From Heliopora coerulea (taxonomy: Eukaryota; Cnidaria; Anthozoa; Scleralcyonacea; Helioporidae), in the NCBI GenBank assembly GCA_030142905.1, contig JASJOG010000487.1, positions 1 through 64,000 of the forward strand: DNA of 64,000 nucleotides, read 5' to 3'. Below, in pieces: positions 1 through 10,439 of the stretch. The notes below the pieces were generated by a model. The model was not told the DNA's origin and searched no databases. It saw only the letters and a program-made list of their open reading frames with translations. Made by a program: the position numbers and the translations under genes. Numbering within the stretch: the first letter of the stretch is position 1; every line of letters begins with the position of its first letter.

Positions 1-219
1 TCTTACCTGAAACATTTTTGACAACGTGCGCAATGGAGAAGATTGAAGTGTCGTCTGGTTCAACCAATTCACCCTTGCCCCTAGCAAAACTCATGTGAAT
101 GTAGGAAGGCAGGATCAACTATGACGAGTCGCATCCCCAATAACCCTAATCTGTTATTCATGACATGGGTGCTCGAAATATCTAGAAATGGTCACAGCAG
201 TGTTTCCACTTTGTCACAA

Positions 220-320
220 CAAAATTTCCTCTTTTTATTCTGATTTTTCTCGTTTCAGTCCAAAATTTCCTTCAGAAAGTCTGAAATTTCCTTCAAATTT
301 TGTTGGGGTTTCCTTCAAAA
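220..320. repeat. AAATTTCCTTC-type motif cluster 1
   Basis: Four or more degenerate copies of AAATTTCCTTC lie at irregular 20-25 bp spacing (near 221, 260, 282 and 307). The same motif recurs in a second cluster at 1,680-1,800. It could be a simple-sequence minisatellite or the margins of an element; nothing decides between these. Confidence 0.5.
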
Positions 321-1679
321 TTATCATAAAATTAAACATGATTGTGTTCCTAAAATTAATGAATCATTGGTTTGTTACGTTTGATTGAGGATGAGTGTGG
401 TGCTGGGGAGATGGAACAAGGATGTTAGCCAATCAGTAGTGATCTTTGTAAACAAGGATCCTCATGGGCATACATACGCAATGATAAATTCCAAATGTTT
501 AGTATGTTTTTTTACATATCTTTCAAGGTTCAAATTTAATACCCAAACAAGTTAGATATATGTAAAATAAATAATTTACGATCACGTTGCCGAACACTGC
601 TGTAACGTATCTCAAACATTCATGTAGAAAAGCGCTCTTACGGTTACTAATCACCGTTCAAAAAGTCAGTTAACATTGCAGTAATATTACGACTTAATTA
701 CTTGTCTTCTTTGACAATTGTCAAAATTGAAAATAACTACAAATTGAATTTTTGTAGCCAGTCCGAACATAAACAGTCATATTCGTAATAACTTGATTTG
801 AAGAAACAAAACTGCCAGTTGGCACACCTGTCACTCAGTATAAAGTTATACTTGTTTCGATAAAAAGCAAAAATGAATGTCTTGGTCATTCTTGGTAACT
901 TAGCTGATATGATTCAGTAAATGACCCGACAATAATGTGATATTTCGACATCAATACAAAGCTTTCAGCTTTGGAATTGAGGCATTTTCGGAGTTGTTTA
1001 GTTAACACTTTCCCAATATAAGACGAACTGCACCATTTTACTCTTGCAAATATTAGACGATTCTACAAGTCAAGGGGCCAACTTCAGAGGTGAAAGGGTT
1101 AAGTAAACATTACCTTTGTTTTGACAAGTAGTTCTTCAACAGCAGTAACACGACTATGAAATCACGAATTCGAAAAACATAAGCTGTAAATCAGACGAAT
1201 ACATCAGGAAATCACAAATTCGCAGTTCACAGTACATTTAAAATAGTTTCAGTGTCGTCGGACTCATTTTATTTCAAGATAAATAGAAAGATTTAAAACA
1301 ATTCTGTTTTAGTTCGTCATTTAGACATCTCAGTGTGATTTACATTTGGTAATCTACGTCTGATCCTGGCACAAAATATAGAAATAATAAAACGATGTCT
1401 GTTTCAAACAACGTAACAGCTGTTCCAAAACGTTAAATTTAATTTATGATTCTTTGTTTTTGAAGACTAACTAAAAGATTACGCCTTTGTAGCAGCATTA
1501 GAACGCATACAATACATGAGGGTAGCGACTTGAGAATCTATTCAAAAGTCCCTTGTGTTATTTTTGTTGTCTTTAGTTAACGAACGTTGCACAATTGACT
1601 GACGTTTAACATGATTTGTTAGTTTGGAGTCATCTATAGAAAATTTACAGAGAAAATTGTTAAAAAGTGCTGGTTCCAT

Positions 1680-1800
1680 GAAATTTCCTTCAAATTTCCT
1701 TCAAATTGTCAAAAGAATCCTTAAAATTTCTTTCAAAATTTTGTTTCTTTCAAATTCTCTTCATTTCTTCAAAATTTCTTTCAAAAAGAAAATTTCCTTT
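1680..1800. repeat. AAATTTCCTTC-type motif cluster 2
   Basis: Degenerate repeats of AAATTTCCTTC and TTCTTTCAAA fill this stretch, in the same orientation as cluster 1 and about 1.46 kb from it. The unit is roughly 11-13 bp and heavily mutated. Confidence 0.55.
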
Positions 1801-3691
1801 TAAGTGAAAGCTCTGGGTCAAAGTATTCTTAGGGAAAACTATGAACGTTAATTCATTAACAGTAAAATGAAACGATAATTGTAAATGAAACTAAAAAGCA
1901 TTCTGTTATGAAGTGGAATAAGGGGAAGTGAAAGAATTCAACTTCTGTATTTTTGAATTTGTTTTTTGTCGCTACAAACACCCTCCTGTGCATGCACATA
2001 CATGTACACAAATATCATACCTGGGGCCTTTTTCTCTGGCCCTAATAATGGGCGCCATGTTGGAATTTTACAATTTCTGAAACCTTGAAAAGTTCTGCAT
2101 GGATTAATTCCTTGGATAAATAAATAACCGAGCAATGAAGAATTTATCAGTCTTTTCAACATTTTTGTTTGGTCATTACAGATGCACGGCCTTTTGGGAA
2201 CTGAGGCTTCTTCTTACTTTCGTTTTTCAACGACCTCCCAAAAAAGAAATGTCTTATATATATGTTAATGTATCGTTAATTTTTGTGAGCGGCCAAATGT
2301 CAAATGGTTCTTGACCTTCATTATTTTAAACAAGTGATAAACACTGGTCTCATAGACACAAGACATGACTTCAAGACTTCGTAATGATTTTATCTTGAGA
2401 TAAAATTCGTAAACACCGCCCAAAGTGCAAACCAGCTGTATGTATCTCCGAAGCAGTTAACATTACAAATATCTGTAAAAGATTTAGATCGTTAAAACAG
2501 AGAAAAAGTGGGTTAACTTAAAATGGTTTGCGTTTTAAATTGGAGAATCACCCTTTTCCGTACCTGCTAAAATATCATATCTCAAGCCATCATCATAAAA
2601 TATGTTTTTAACGTAACTTTAACTAAATGACAGTTAAACTCGAATATCCTATTTGAGCATAAAGATTAATAGATGAGCTGGAAAAAATTAATAATCGCAT
2701 GCACCTCTGAAACTTTGGCAACTTTGAAGATTTTGAAAATGTCGAACAGGACATTGGGGATTGACGACTTCATGGAAGTAAGTTGAAAAAGATAAGCAAA
2801 AGGAACAATTTCGTGGGTCAAATAACATTGTTGATAAACAAGGAAAACAATTTGTTATTTCTGTTTATCTTATCAATTTTTCAAAGAATAAAAAGATCAT
2901 ATTGGAAAATTGTAGCACAAAACGTAGTTACTTGCTGTGAAATCATAAGGACTTTCTGTTGCTGGCAACATGAAGGCAATGAAATTCTTGTGTTGAAGGC
3001 GGAGAGAACGCCAAAAGTCTGTTGTGGCTTGGACAAGTTTTCTGGACGATGAGTGTTTTATCGCACTTCTCAAACAATTGACCATGAACGCTGTCCGGTT
3101 AAATAGTAAAAAATATTCAATAGCCATCATCCTCCAGAGATGAATGAACCAGAATCTTCGTTCTACTTTACCAATAAACACCAATTAAATCCAGGCAATA
3201 ATATTTGGTACAAAAAGTCTCCCTTGGGAAAGAAGTTGGGAAGGCACTTTTGAAAGCTGCTCTAAACAATTCCGTTCCCAGAACTTCTATTTCAAATCTA
3301 CTCGATTCAGAATTACCTGTGATTGTGTAGCTCAGGTAAGTGGTTACCAGAACGTGGAAAGTCTCGAGATTTATACAAATCAGCATCTATTCAACTTCAG
3401 CAAAGAATGTCGTTTACACTTAGTAGCTTAGCAAATGTCCTGACAGCAAGCGAATTTCCTTAGGTCTTTGGTTCATATTTATCAGGAAGAACCAAGACAA
3501 AGCGTTGGTGCAACAGATAAACAGTTGGCCACTGCATATTCCAGTTAGCTAACTTTGAAAACTGCTGTTTCAAGTCATAAATTGTCCAGATACTAAGGTG
3601 ACCTCCAAAAGTACAACCAGCCGCAAGCACCAAGAAAGCTATTTCGTTTGCCGGATTTAAATCATTTACCGCCTTGAGTGTTCAAATGATG

Positions 3692-4492
3692 TAAACAACG
3701 TCTGATATATTCCTATATTTGCAAGTGGGTAATCTGTACCTTCTGCAAACAATTGGAATGCATATGGGTATTGATCCTGCACCATTTTGGGCTAACCTCT
3801 ATTTGGCCTGGTACGAGAGCAGTTTTGTTTCAAAAGCAGTAAATTCCAACCCAGTTACAGCACTGAAATTGAAGGGTTGTTCAAGATTTATCGACGACAT
3901 GGTGCGCTTAAATGATGGATTTGAGTTTGAGAAACACAGATTGGAGATCTATCTAAAAAGTCTGTAGCTGAAGTGCGAACACTTAGGTACGATTGCTTAA
4001 TTTCTTGAACTTGATATCGAGATACAAAATAACATTTTTTGTATATAAGTTGTTTGATAAGAGGGATGCTTTTCCATTTTCGATAGTAAATATGCCAGAT
4101 CTTTCAAGTAATATTCTTTCAAATATTTTTTTTATGGTACAGAATTTTCGGAACTGTAACGGATTGGTAGAGCAACACTGTCATTTGACGATTTTATGCT
4201 CAGAGCTTCTCAGTTATATCATAGGATGTGTTTACAAGGAGGATCAAGAGCCAAACTAAATTTACCTATACGAAAAGCGATTAGAAGATATCCTGGTGTT
4301 TTCAAAAAATTTGGCTCGACACCTGACGATCTAATAAGTAAAATAACAAACCACGATGGGTTGCAATTGATCACTGCTGCTTGTAGCCAAGGTATTATGA
4401 TTATTTTGTCTTTAAACCCCCAAAATAGTCGCCTTGGTAGACAATTGATGAGCCCTTTGTGGTTTGTAGTTTTAGCTGATAACTTTACATGA
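3692..4492 (+). pseudogene. Penelope-like reverse transcriptase fragment, broken
   Basis: This is a decayed reverse-transcriptase domain. The best stretch (3,719-3,967) reads TIGMHMGIDPAPFWANLYL and then RFIDDMVRLNDG; the first resembles the RT motif-B region of Penelope-like and related retroelements (G-x-x-MG-x-x-x-AP) and the second is the catalytic [YF]xDD box, here FIDD. After a stop at 3,967 the similarity continues in other frames: YKLFDKRDAFPFSIV near 4,040, MPDLSSN near 4,092, and a basic stretch with QGG and RRYPGVFKKFG at 4,230-4,315. At least three frameshifts or stops break it, so it is dead. The N-terminal RT motifs are not readable upstream and no endonuclease domain follows. 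Assignment to Penelope-like elements rather than another RT clade is tentative. Confidence 0.65.
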
Positions 4493-4570
4493 TAGTTTCG
4501 ACAAATGATTGATGTGACTTGAACTTGTATACTACCACTGGATAATGTTTTCATTTCATTTGCTACTAAG

Positions 4571-4662
4571 ACTATATATATATATATATATATATAGATA
4601 TACATATACATATACATATACGTATACGTATACGTATACGTGTACATATATATATATATAAA
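4571..4662. repeat. TA / ATACGT microsatellite
   Basis: A run of about 13 TA units passes into ATACAT units, then ATACGT units, then TA units again. Both TA and TATACGTATACG are self-complementary, so the whole tract could extrude as a hairpin or cruciform. It lies just past the RT fragment. The long open frame read through it on the - strand is only the translation of this repeat. Confidence 0.9.
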
Positions 4663-4750
4663 CATAGATACACAATGCAAAAATTTTTCTCCCTAGTCAC
4701 CACGCGTGTAAAAGGACTCCTTGCACGTTGAGATTAGTATCCTCGCCCAC

Positions 4751-5440
4751 CGCGAAGGACGAGGGGAAAATTTCAATTATGGACGATGTTTATCCAGTCT
4801 ATTGCAAGGTCGATTTAAAGTTATGGGGAATCCCGACAAGTATAGAAGATGAGGGAATGATATCATCTAAATTCGTAGATACACTAAATTCACTTGGACA
4901 GCTCTAACCTCTCTTATTTCGCCGATATGTCAATGATTACTTTGCCATTTTTTCGCTCTGCTCCGCTGAGCCCTTGTCAGGACTATATCTTAGCTCACTA
5001 CATCGAACTACGATGTTCTCTAGTAAGTTAATGAGTAATTCCATTTTTCGCTTCTTGGACGTCAGCCTTAAATGATCGCATAAACGGCTTTTCAACTACT
5101 TTATCAGAAGCTTTAGTTCACCGGTTTATTTTTGAACTTTGATTGCTTGATTCCCTGATCTTTTAGGCATGGTCTCGTCTTCAACCTCTGCACGAAAATG
5201 TTTATTTTAAAATTTGCTTCTTTTACCACATTTTTCCTGGCATGTATACATTACTTTTCTGAGTCATATCAACTGCACGTATTTGACAATGCACGTAGTT
5301 ACAGTGCAGGTAGTCTTAGAGTGCACGGTAGTATTAAACGAAAGCTATGACTGGCAAGATTTTATCGCGAAGCAGTTTTTATCTGAGACGTGAAAGTTGA
5401 TGGGTCTTAACAAAGTAATCTGAATAAAAATTCGTTGACA
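4751..5440 (+). pseudogene. RT-like retroelement remnant, copy 1
   Basis: This segment aligns along its length with 11,310-12,045 (same orientation). From the ATG at 4,779 to the TATGTC at 4,926 there are exactly 147 bases, the same as in copy 2 (11,343 to 11,490), with no net indel, which suggests coding ancestry. The shared frame ends in RRYVNDYFAIF here and RQYVEDCFAIF in copy 2, both resembling an RT motif C (YVDD) with one aspartate lost. Further on, FLDVSL and then a basic SFRHGLVF-like stretch recall the part of Penelope-like RTs after motif C. Several stops are present. The family call is inference; the paralogy is directly visible. Confidence 0.5.
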
Positions 5441-6059
5441 GTTTGGAATACACGCTAGGATTTTATATAACGTTAAATTGACACTGCAACAGACTGGACA
5501 ACTGTCTTGCATAATTGAAATTTTATTTTCCTTGATGTATAGTGGAATGATATTAATGGTAGTCAGTTTTCAATGCAAAAATTTTAAGTGGAAGTGACAA
5601 AAGCGTAAATAAGTCGTACTTAAATAAAATGAAAGTATTTTCTTGTTAATGAGTTCGAGGTTGGGGTTCATAATAGTATATTTTCTGTTAATGCACAGCA
5701 AAATTTGTAATCTTGACGTGCGTGGGCCCCATTTGCATACAAAATGATTAAGGAGAATCAAAATTTTGCTGGTAACTATGTTTATATCTATATCATCCAC
5801 CAATGCACCATACATCCATCCATTCATCCATTCATGAATCGATCAATTTACTTAACTATCCATTTGTTCATTAATCAATAAATTAATTAATTATTTATTT
5901 AATCATTTTAAAATGCGGTGGCCTATGAACATTATTACTTAGAAGTTTTCTAGAATTTTAAAACGGCATTACACATGATTATAAAACGGAAATACAATTA
6001 TTTAAAAAAAATATAGATAATTTAATCAATAACCAATGCTTTTTTTAAAGAAATAACCA
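5441..6059. other. AT-rich spacer, no gene seen
   Basis: No coding or RNA feature is supportable. Around 5,810-5,910 the sequence degenerates into CATC/CATT and ATTA simple repeats. Confidence 0.5.
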
Positions 6060-6310
6060 ATTTTCCTTTGAAGAATAATTTTAAAATTCTTCTAAAATCA
6101 TTGGGATTGGGGTGTTTTTAAAATCAAAAGGAAAAGCCTTCCAAACTGTAGCAGACATATAGCAAAGACTGTGTTTCATAGCGTTTGTTTTTTGTTTTGA
6201 TAACATCAGCATATTACGTCTGAAAGATATAGGTAAATGCCGAGCTCGAGCGACCAAAGCGACTGCTTTGAGCTGTTACCCAGTTAGTCACTCTGGGTGG
6301 AAAATATTAT
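6060..6310 (-). pseudogene. Probable LINE RT C-terminal remnant
   Basis: Reading the - strand, RSSSAFTYIFQT, then KHSLCYMSATVWKAFP, resembles the stretch near the C-terminus of jockey/CR1-type LINE RT proteins (aligned-arginine region followed by a 'S-x-x-Y-x-x-x-x-x-W-x-x-x-P' motif). At least one stop and one frameshift separate the pieces. It is short and the match is by eye, so alternatives cannot be excluded. Confidence 0.35.
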
Positions 6311-6352
6311 TTATTTAGTAGTTGAGAATTCGGAACCAGTCGACAACTTTAG

Positions 6353-6770
6353 CAAATAGAGGAAGAAACAAACTCCGAACAATAATACCATCTTGACAAC
6401 TCAACATATGAGTTAAAATCGAGAAAATTACAATGAAATTGTGATATCTCGTCTTTATTTCAAACACATCATCAGGACAGACTAATTACAAAAACCATTG
6501 CCACGATGTATATATACAAGCGATGCGATGACATCATCGCTGAGGAAGAAAGAAGCCTATCGGATATCTATTTACAGGATGGACGCTAATTAATTATTAA
6601 CATGACATCGCTAAACTGACAGAGTGTGGAGAAATATAGTGTGTATATGAAAACAATTAAGTAAAAAGAGAGACCAGTAAAAAGAGTAAAAAGAGAACTT
6701 TAAGACCAGAATTCAATTCTGGTTTATTAAATTTGAGTTATTGCTCGGAGTTTGTTTCTTCCTCTATTTG
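6353..6770. mobile_element. Inverted-repeat-bounded element, about 418 bp
   Basis: Bases 6,353-6,385 and 6,738-6,770 are 33-bp inverted repeats with a single mismatch (TTATTG[T/C]TCGGAG and onward). Between them lies AT-rich sequence with a hammerhead-like motif on the - strand. This could be a non-autonomous foldback element, or two partial Penelope-like copies in opposite orientation, an arrangement known for that group. No obvious target duplication flanks the arms. Confidence 0.5.
6440..6480 (-). ncRNA. Hammerhead ribozyme-like motif, degenerate
   Basis: On the - strand, CTGATGA (6,469-6,475) is followed by an imperfect stem (about 5 of 6 pairs) and then GAGA (6,447-6,450) where an active hammerhead needs GAAA. 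Penelope-like elements are known to carry minimal hammerheads in their terminal repeats. The GAGA change and the unclear stem III make activity unlikely. Confidence 0.35.
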
Positions 6771-7862
6771 GTAGATTGGCATGTTGAACATTTGACCTTA
6801 ATCGCTTCCGTCGCTTTACTCGTATTGGTTAAGATTGTACTCGTTAAGATTGCATGCAAAAATGCGTTTGTAAGCATTACAAACAGAATATTGGCGTATG
6901 TTGGAGTAGCTTTGATAAAATCGTCAAGAAACTATCTACGTTATACGACCTATCGTACAAACATTAAAATGAGAGAATGATACTTAACGCGTGGAATAGA
7001 ATCGCGAGTGAAATACAAGCCGAGTGTCTTTTCTTCTTAACGAAGAACCGAATAGTCCCAAAAATCCATAATAAATTCGGTAAATCAATCGCAAGTTAAG
7101 ATAAAACAGTCCTTCATCACTTCACAGTTCTTTAAACGAACTGTGAAAATCGCCACGTTCTAAGTCTATCATATCCACCAGCGTTTGCTTATTCCCTTTG
7201 GGTTTTCTCCCATTGCTCAATGTCCTCACGCTTATTAACTATTGTTGCTATTGAAATACGGCTCATGCTCGTTGTCTCTCAGGCATTTTGGTTTAGTTGC
7301 GTTTTGCGTGGTCAATGTGTTTCAATTAGCTATGTACGCGAGCAACCATAGGCGCAAGAAGCGGGGGGAGGCTGCGGTGGTTTCAGCATCCTCGTACACT
7401 TAGAAGGGGACTAAGCCACCCTAGATGGGCCAAGCGTTACGAAAGTAGCTTCTTATCTTCACTGGTTCGAAAGCAGCTCTTGCAAATTTCAGCCAAGTAT
7501 ATAGAAAGACACCCTACCTACTGTACATCTACGAAGTTTTAAACATTTCTCTAACGGACAAGTATTCTGTGTTGCTAGACCGCTATAGTAGAGCGCAGGT
7601 TTGACAAAGAAAGTTTGAAGCTCATGTAGGAAATCATGAAACGTTTAATCAATGAAATGCAATGGAAGTACAACTCAGCCACCTCAGAAGCTACAAAACT
7701 GTATCAGTAAGATATCGAATTTCAGTGCTTATGAGCTCTACGTCTTAAAAATAAAACCAAAATATCCCCAAATAAAAACAAAACAATATTTTTGTATATG
7801 TAGGGGACTTGTCAATCGTAAACAGATATGTATTATTCTTCCTAGGCTATATCTAAGTTTAT
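6771..7862. other. Spacer with no recognised gene
   Basis: Open frames are short (79 and 71 codons) and have no family resemblance that I can see. The only structured feature is the hairpin at 7,121-7,147. Confidence 0.5.
7121..7147. other. Perfect 10-bp hairpin
   Basis: TTCACAGTTC (7,121-7,130) pairs perfectly with GAACTGTGAA (7,138-7,147) across a 7-nt loop. No T-run follows, so it is not an obvious terminator. Its role is unknown; it may be chance. Confidence 0.6.
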
Positions 7863-8145
7863 GCTGACTTCTACAGTGGCCCACATGTTCAATACAAAAA
7901 AGAAAATATAAGTGCTAAAAGAAAACTCTCAATTTACAAGAAAAATATCCAATGCACATTTCAAATTATCGATTCACCCAAACGGATTTCAATACCCTAC
8001 CAAGTTTCGTAAAATACAAAAAACCCCGTATTTTTCAGTATGCAACAAAATCTTTCCAATTGTGCATCAAAGTTTTGTGAGAAACACAATGATGTAATTC
8101 AATACGCAGCAATGTAGCGACACAATACAACAAAGTATAATTTGA
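7863..8145 (+). repeat. Foldback left arm, part 1
   Basis: This piece aligns to the reverse complement of about 10,535-10,825, with landmarks CCCACATGT (near 7,882), AAACTCTCAATTTAC (near 7,922) and GTAGCGACACAATACAACAA (8,114-8,133). The arm is interrupted at 8,145 by the Penelope-like insertion. Confidence 0.7.
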
Positions 8146-8221
8146 ATGATGAAAATCAAGGCCCAGCAAAAAATTCTTAAGACAGGCATATTTGTGTCAA
8201 AAGGCTTATTTAGATCTAACG

Positions 8222-8250
8222 TTTCGTTGCTTAAGACGCAACATCATCAG
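8222..8250 (-). ncRNA. Hammerhead ribozyme-like core of the Penelope-like element
   Basis: On the - strand the order is CTGATGA (8,244-8,250), T, a perfect 5-bp stem GTTGC/GCAAC with a 7-nt loop (8,226-8,242), and GAAA (8,222-8,225). These are the two conserved catalytic strands and stem II of a type I hammerhead. The short stem III and the NUH cleavage triplet just beyond are not convincing in this copy, and stem I pairing is poor, so present activity is doubtful. It lies downstream of the GIY-YIG frame, the expected place in Penelope-like terminal repeats. Confidence 0.6.
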
Positions 8251-8376
8251 AGAATGAAACATAATACGATGAAACAATCACTAAAATATTATTATATAGC
8301 TAATTAGCATAAATTAGCGTTTGAGAGGAAATAGGAAGTGATGAGATGTCAGAGGTGGCGAAGAGAGTAAAGGCAA

Positions 8377-9190
8377 TCAGAATAAGGAAAGGGGAATTGA
8401 GCTTGATTGAGAGTTCAGGGTAGGATTGAGTTTGTGAATGAGTAAGCTTTCTCTAATGAGAAGTTCATGAGCGATAGATGAAGAGGAGTGAGACAGGATG
8501 GTGAAATCGTCTGATGTAGTGGGATGGCCAGTGTCGTGGTGATGCGATAGAATGTTTGTTGTGGAAGGGTTAACACGCTCTTTGCCAGTAAGGACTGAGA
8601 TACCCAAGTGATTAGCAATCCGTGTGTGGAGGAGTCGGCTTGTTTGGCCTACATACAACGCATTACAGCATCGACACTTAAAAAGATACACAACACGAGA
8701 TTTTAGACCGTTGGGTATCCTGTCCTAAAAAGAAAAGAAGTGTGCTAGGCGGAGCGACGGACGGAAAACAAAACGAACAGAAATTTGAGGGAAGGCATGT
8801 GAGCAAAGCTTACGAATTTGTGTGGGAATCTGGAGGCTGTGTTGTCCAGTGAAGGGAAGGCAGAAGTATATGATCTTTTTAGGTGCAAGGGAAACTTTGG
8901 GTACGGGCGAAAATTCGTTGTCTAAAAAACGGCAAATACAATTGTCTAGAAAATTTCGGGAGGAGCCGTTGAGAAAATAGTTTCTTGAAATTATCAAGTT
9001 CCGAGTGAAAAGTAATGTAGGTTGAACAAATGTTAAAACAGCGATTTAAAAGAGACATAACTAGATCTTTTTTGTAGGTAAACGGAATAGAGCTATCAAA
9101 ATTTGTATATTGGCCGGTAAAGGTGGATTTGTGAAAGACGGAGGTGGTAAAAGAGCCATTGTCTCGTTTCGTTTTTGTCATTTGTCTCAA
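8377..9190 (-). pseudogene. Penelope-like RT C-terminus plus GIY-YIG endonuclease, broken
   Basis: Reading the - strand from 9,190, FTTSVFHKSTFTGQYTNFDS and YKKDLVMSLLNRCFNICS match the region after the RT catalytic core of Penelope-like proteins. A frameshift near 8,980 moves the frame to LDNCICRFLDNEF and FCLPFTGQHSLQI. An in-frame TAG at 8,725-8,727 (sequence FFSF-stop-DRIPNG) interrupts the linker. The domain starting VVYLFKCRCCNALYVGQT (near 8,690) is the GIY-YIG nuclease fold signature, continuing with TRIANHLG, the HHHDTGH region and ELLIRESLLIHKLNPTLN, and ending at 8,377 with SIPLSLF. In intact elements RT and nuclease together carry out target-primed insertion. Here the two lesions and the missing N-terminus make it a pseudogene. 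Confidence 0.85.
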
Positions 9191-9228
9191 ATACGTTTTC
9201 CGCTTGGTTCTTCAATTGCATCGATTGT

Positions 9229-9345
9229 AAAGTGTAATTTGATGCACAACAAAGAATAGCTTTCAATGCACAACAAAAAGTTCTCTATAAACAGCAAAAT
9301 TAAAGTGGCACGAGCAAGCATTCGGGACAGACAGTAAATGACCAC
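9229..9345 (+). repeat. Foldback left arm, part 2
   Basis: The left arm resumes here with the repeated target AAAGTGTAATTTGA (9,229-9,242). It aligns to the reverse complement of about 10,440-10,550, with landmarks CACAACAAAGAATAGCTTTC and GTGGCACG. It is made of degenerate TTGTTGTGCATCGAAAG-like subrepeats. Confidence 0.7.
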
Positions 9346-9474
9346 AGAGAAATGGGCAAATCACCACTCAAAGACTGTGGAAGTGAAAGAAAAGAACTAT
9401 CAGTTAGATGTCTTCGGTCATTTTCTTCATTTATGAGGAAGAAGGAAGGTGAAAGGTAGTCGCATTTCCAGCCG

Positions 9475-9902
9475 AACGAAAGAAAGACCAATTCGGGATA
9501 GACGAACGGCAAACCAAAATACGTGTGCTAATAAATGCTGGTTTAATGGAGTACGACAATGGAGAACAGAAGCCACTTTGCAGTAAATCCTTCCCTGTCA
9601 AATTGTTAAAAAGTCGAAAAGTTACGGCACAACTTTCTCCCGAGAACATGATCATCTTGTAGTTTTTCAGGATGGTAAATTAACTCGAAAGATATCAGGA
9701 TTCTCCAAAGACTTCACCCTGAAAAAATTAATGGAAGGTCTTGGATATAGCTATGCCCAATGTTTTGCTTTATTTCAGACCAGATGGGGTGGATGACAAC
9801 ATTGCTGTTCAGCAGGCAATAAATGATAGTACTCAACTGCATAAAGATTTCACTAAAGAAACAATAATTGAGGAGGAGCGATGTGGCCCTTGTGCGTTGT
9901 AA
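9475..9902 (+). pseudogene. Unrecognised coding-like stretch inside the foldback element
   Basis: A reading frame of about 57 codons ends at a TAG near 9,659, with KKDQFGIDERQTKIRVLINA and GLMEYDNGEQKPL among its residues. Past a frameshift, DGKLTRKISGFSKDF and then a frame ending PDGVDDNIAVQQAINDSTQL near 9,840-9,902 follow. The pieces look protein-like in composition but I do not recognise a family. They may be the decayed transposase of the foldback element. Confidence 0.3.
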
Positions 9903-10061
9903 ATTCGACGACGGGGGGTAGATCTTTTTTTCTTTTAAAGCTTTAGGATTCAATTTTTTCAGGATCGCACAAACAGTTTCTCTTCGTACCTGATTGCCTT
10001 TCATTTGCAAGGTGTGCGGGACAGCGCGATAACCGGCAGAGCAGCCAGTACTATCCAGCTC

Positions 10062-10274
10062 TCACAGAATACGAGGACGGACACAATCTAGGTTGTAATG
10101 TCTGTTTTTACTACTTATAAACCAAGGTGGCGAAGCTTTGTATTTAACGTACGTAACGACATTTTGATGACATAGTTTTTCGATAAGAAGTATCTTTTGA
10201 GAAGCCAAGCCTTGTTTAAAGTAATGCTTAATCAGCTTTACAAATGCTACGTCTTCGGGTGATGATTCGCCCAT
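10062..10274 (-). pseudogene. Small ORF at foldback inner margin, possible transposase N-terminus
   Basis: This 70-codon frame starts MGESSPEDVAFVKLIKHYFK and continues GLASQKILLIEKLCHQNVV. That pattern faintly resembles the N-terminal helix-turn-helix segment of integrase-type transposases found in animal genomes. Its first codons lie in the internal inverted match: 9,360 onward on the + strand starts MGKSP in the same way. The resemblance is weak and I give no function. Confidence 0.25.
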
Positions 10275-10439
10275 TTCTCTGTGGTCAACCGAGCTTCCGT
10301 TTATGAGTTTGACTACTTCCCGTCCACAAAAAGAGCAATACGTAATGTTTTGTTTGCATTGCTTCTCCGCAAACTCTCAATAACTATAAATCCTTGAAAT
10401 GAGCATAGTCACGGACAAATATCACCAAATTTAATCTAC

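Larger units (their letters stand above)
1..3691. other. AT-rich left flank, no gene recognised
   Basis: I see no supportable gene here. The few open frames of 60-95 codons (for example around 2,783-3,184) overlap on opposite strands, have no recognisable motif and look like chance. The stretch holds two clusters of a degenerate AAATTTCCTTC motif, listed separately. The last few hundred bases may be the decayed 5' part of the RT remnant that becomes readable at 3,692, but I could not align them to it. Confidence 0.5.
8146..9228 (-). mobile_element. 5'-truncated Penelope-like element (GIY-YIG type)
   Basis: The element inserted on the - strand into the foldback left arm. It is flanked by a 14-bp target duplication, AAAGTATAATTTGA (8,132-8,145) and AAAGTGTAATTTGA (9,229-9,242), differing at one base. 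It contains the end of an RT domain, a GIY-YIG endonuclease domain and a 3' region with a hammerhead-like motif. The RT catalytic core is missing, so the copy is 5'-truncated, as is usual for retroelement copies. It is younger than the arm it interrupts but already carries one stop and one frameshift. Confidence 0.8.

Noticed and set aside
188..388. 66-codon frame near the left edge
   Set aside because: It is read through the AAATTTCCTTC simple repeats, rich in Phe and Ser, with no support as a gene.
2783..3386. Overlapping 72-95-codon frames on both strands
   Set aside because: They overlap on opposite strands, have no motif and no clear homology; treated as chance.
4219..4680. 153-codon - strand frame
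   Set aside because: Half is the translation of the TA/ATACGT tract and the rest is the antisense of the RT fragment.
7652..8097. 71- and 61-codon frames upstream of and inside the foldback arm
   Set aside because: The second is read through the inverted-repeat arm, and neither shows family resemblance.
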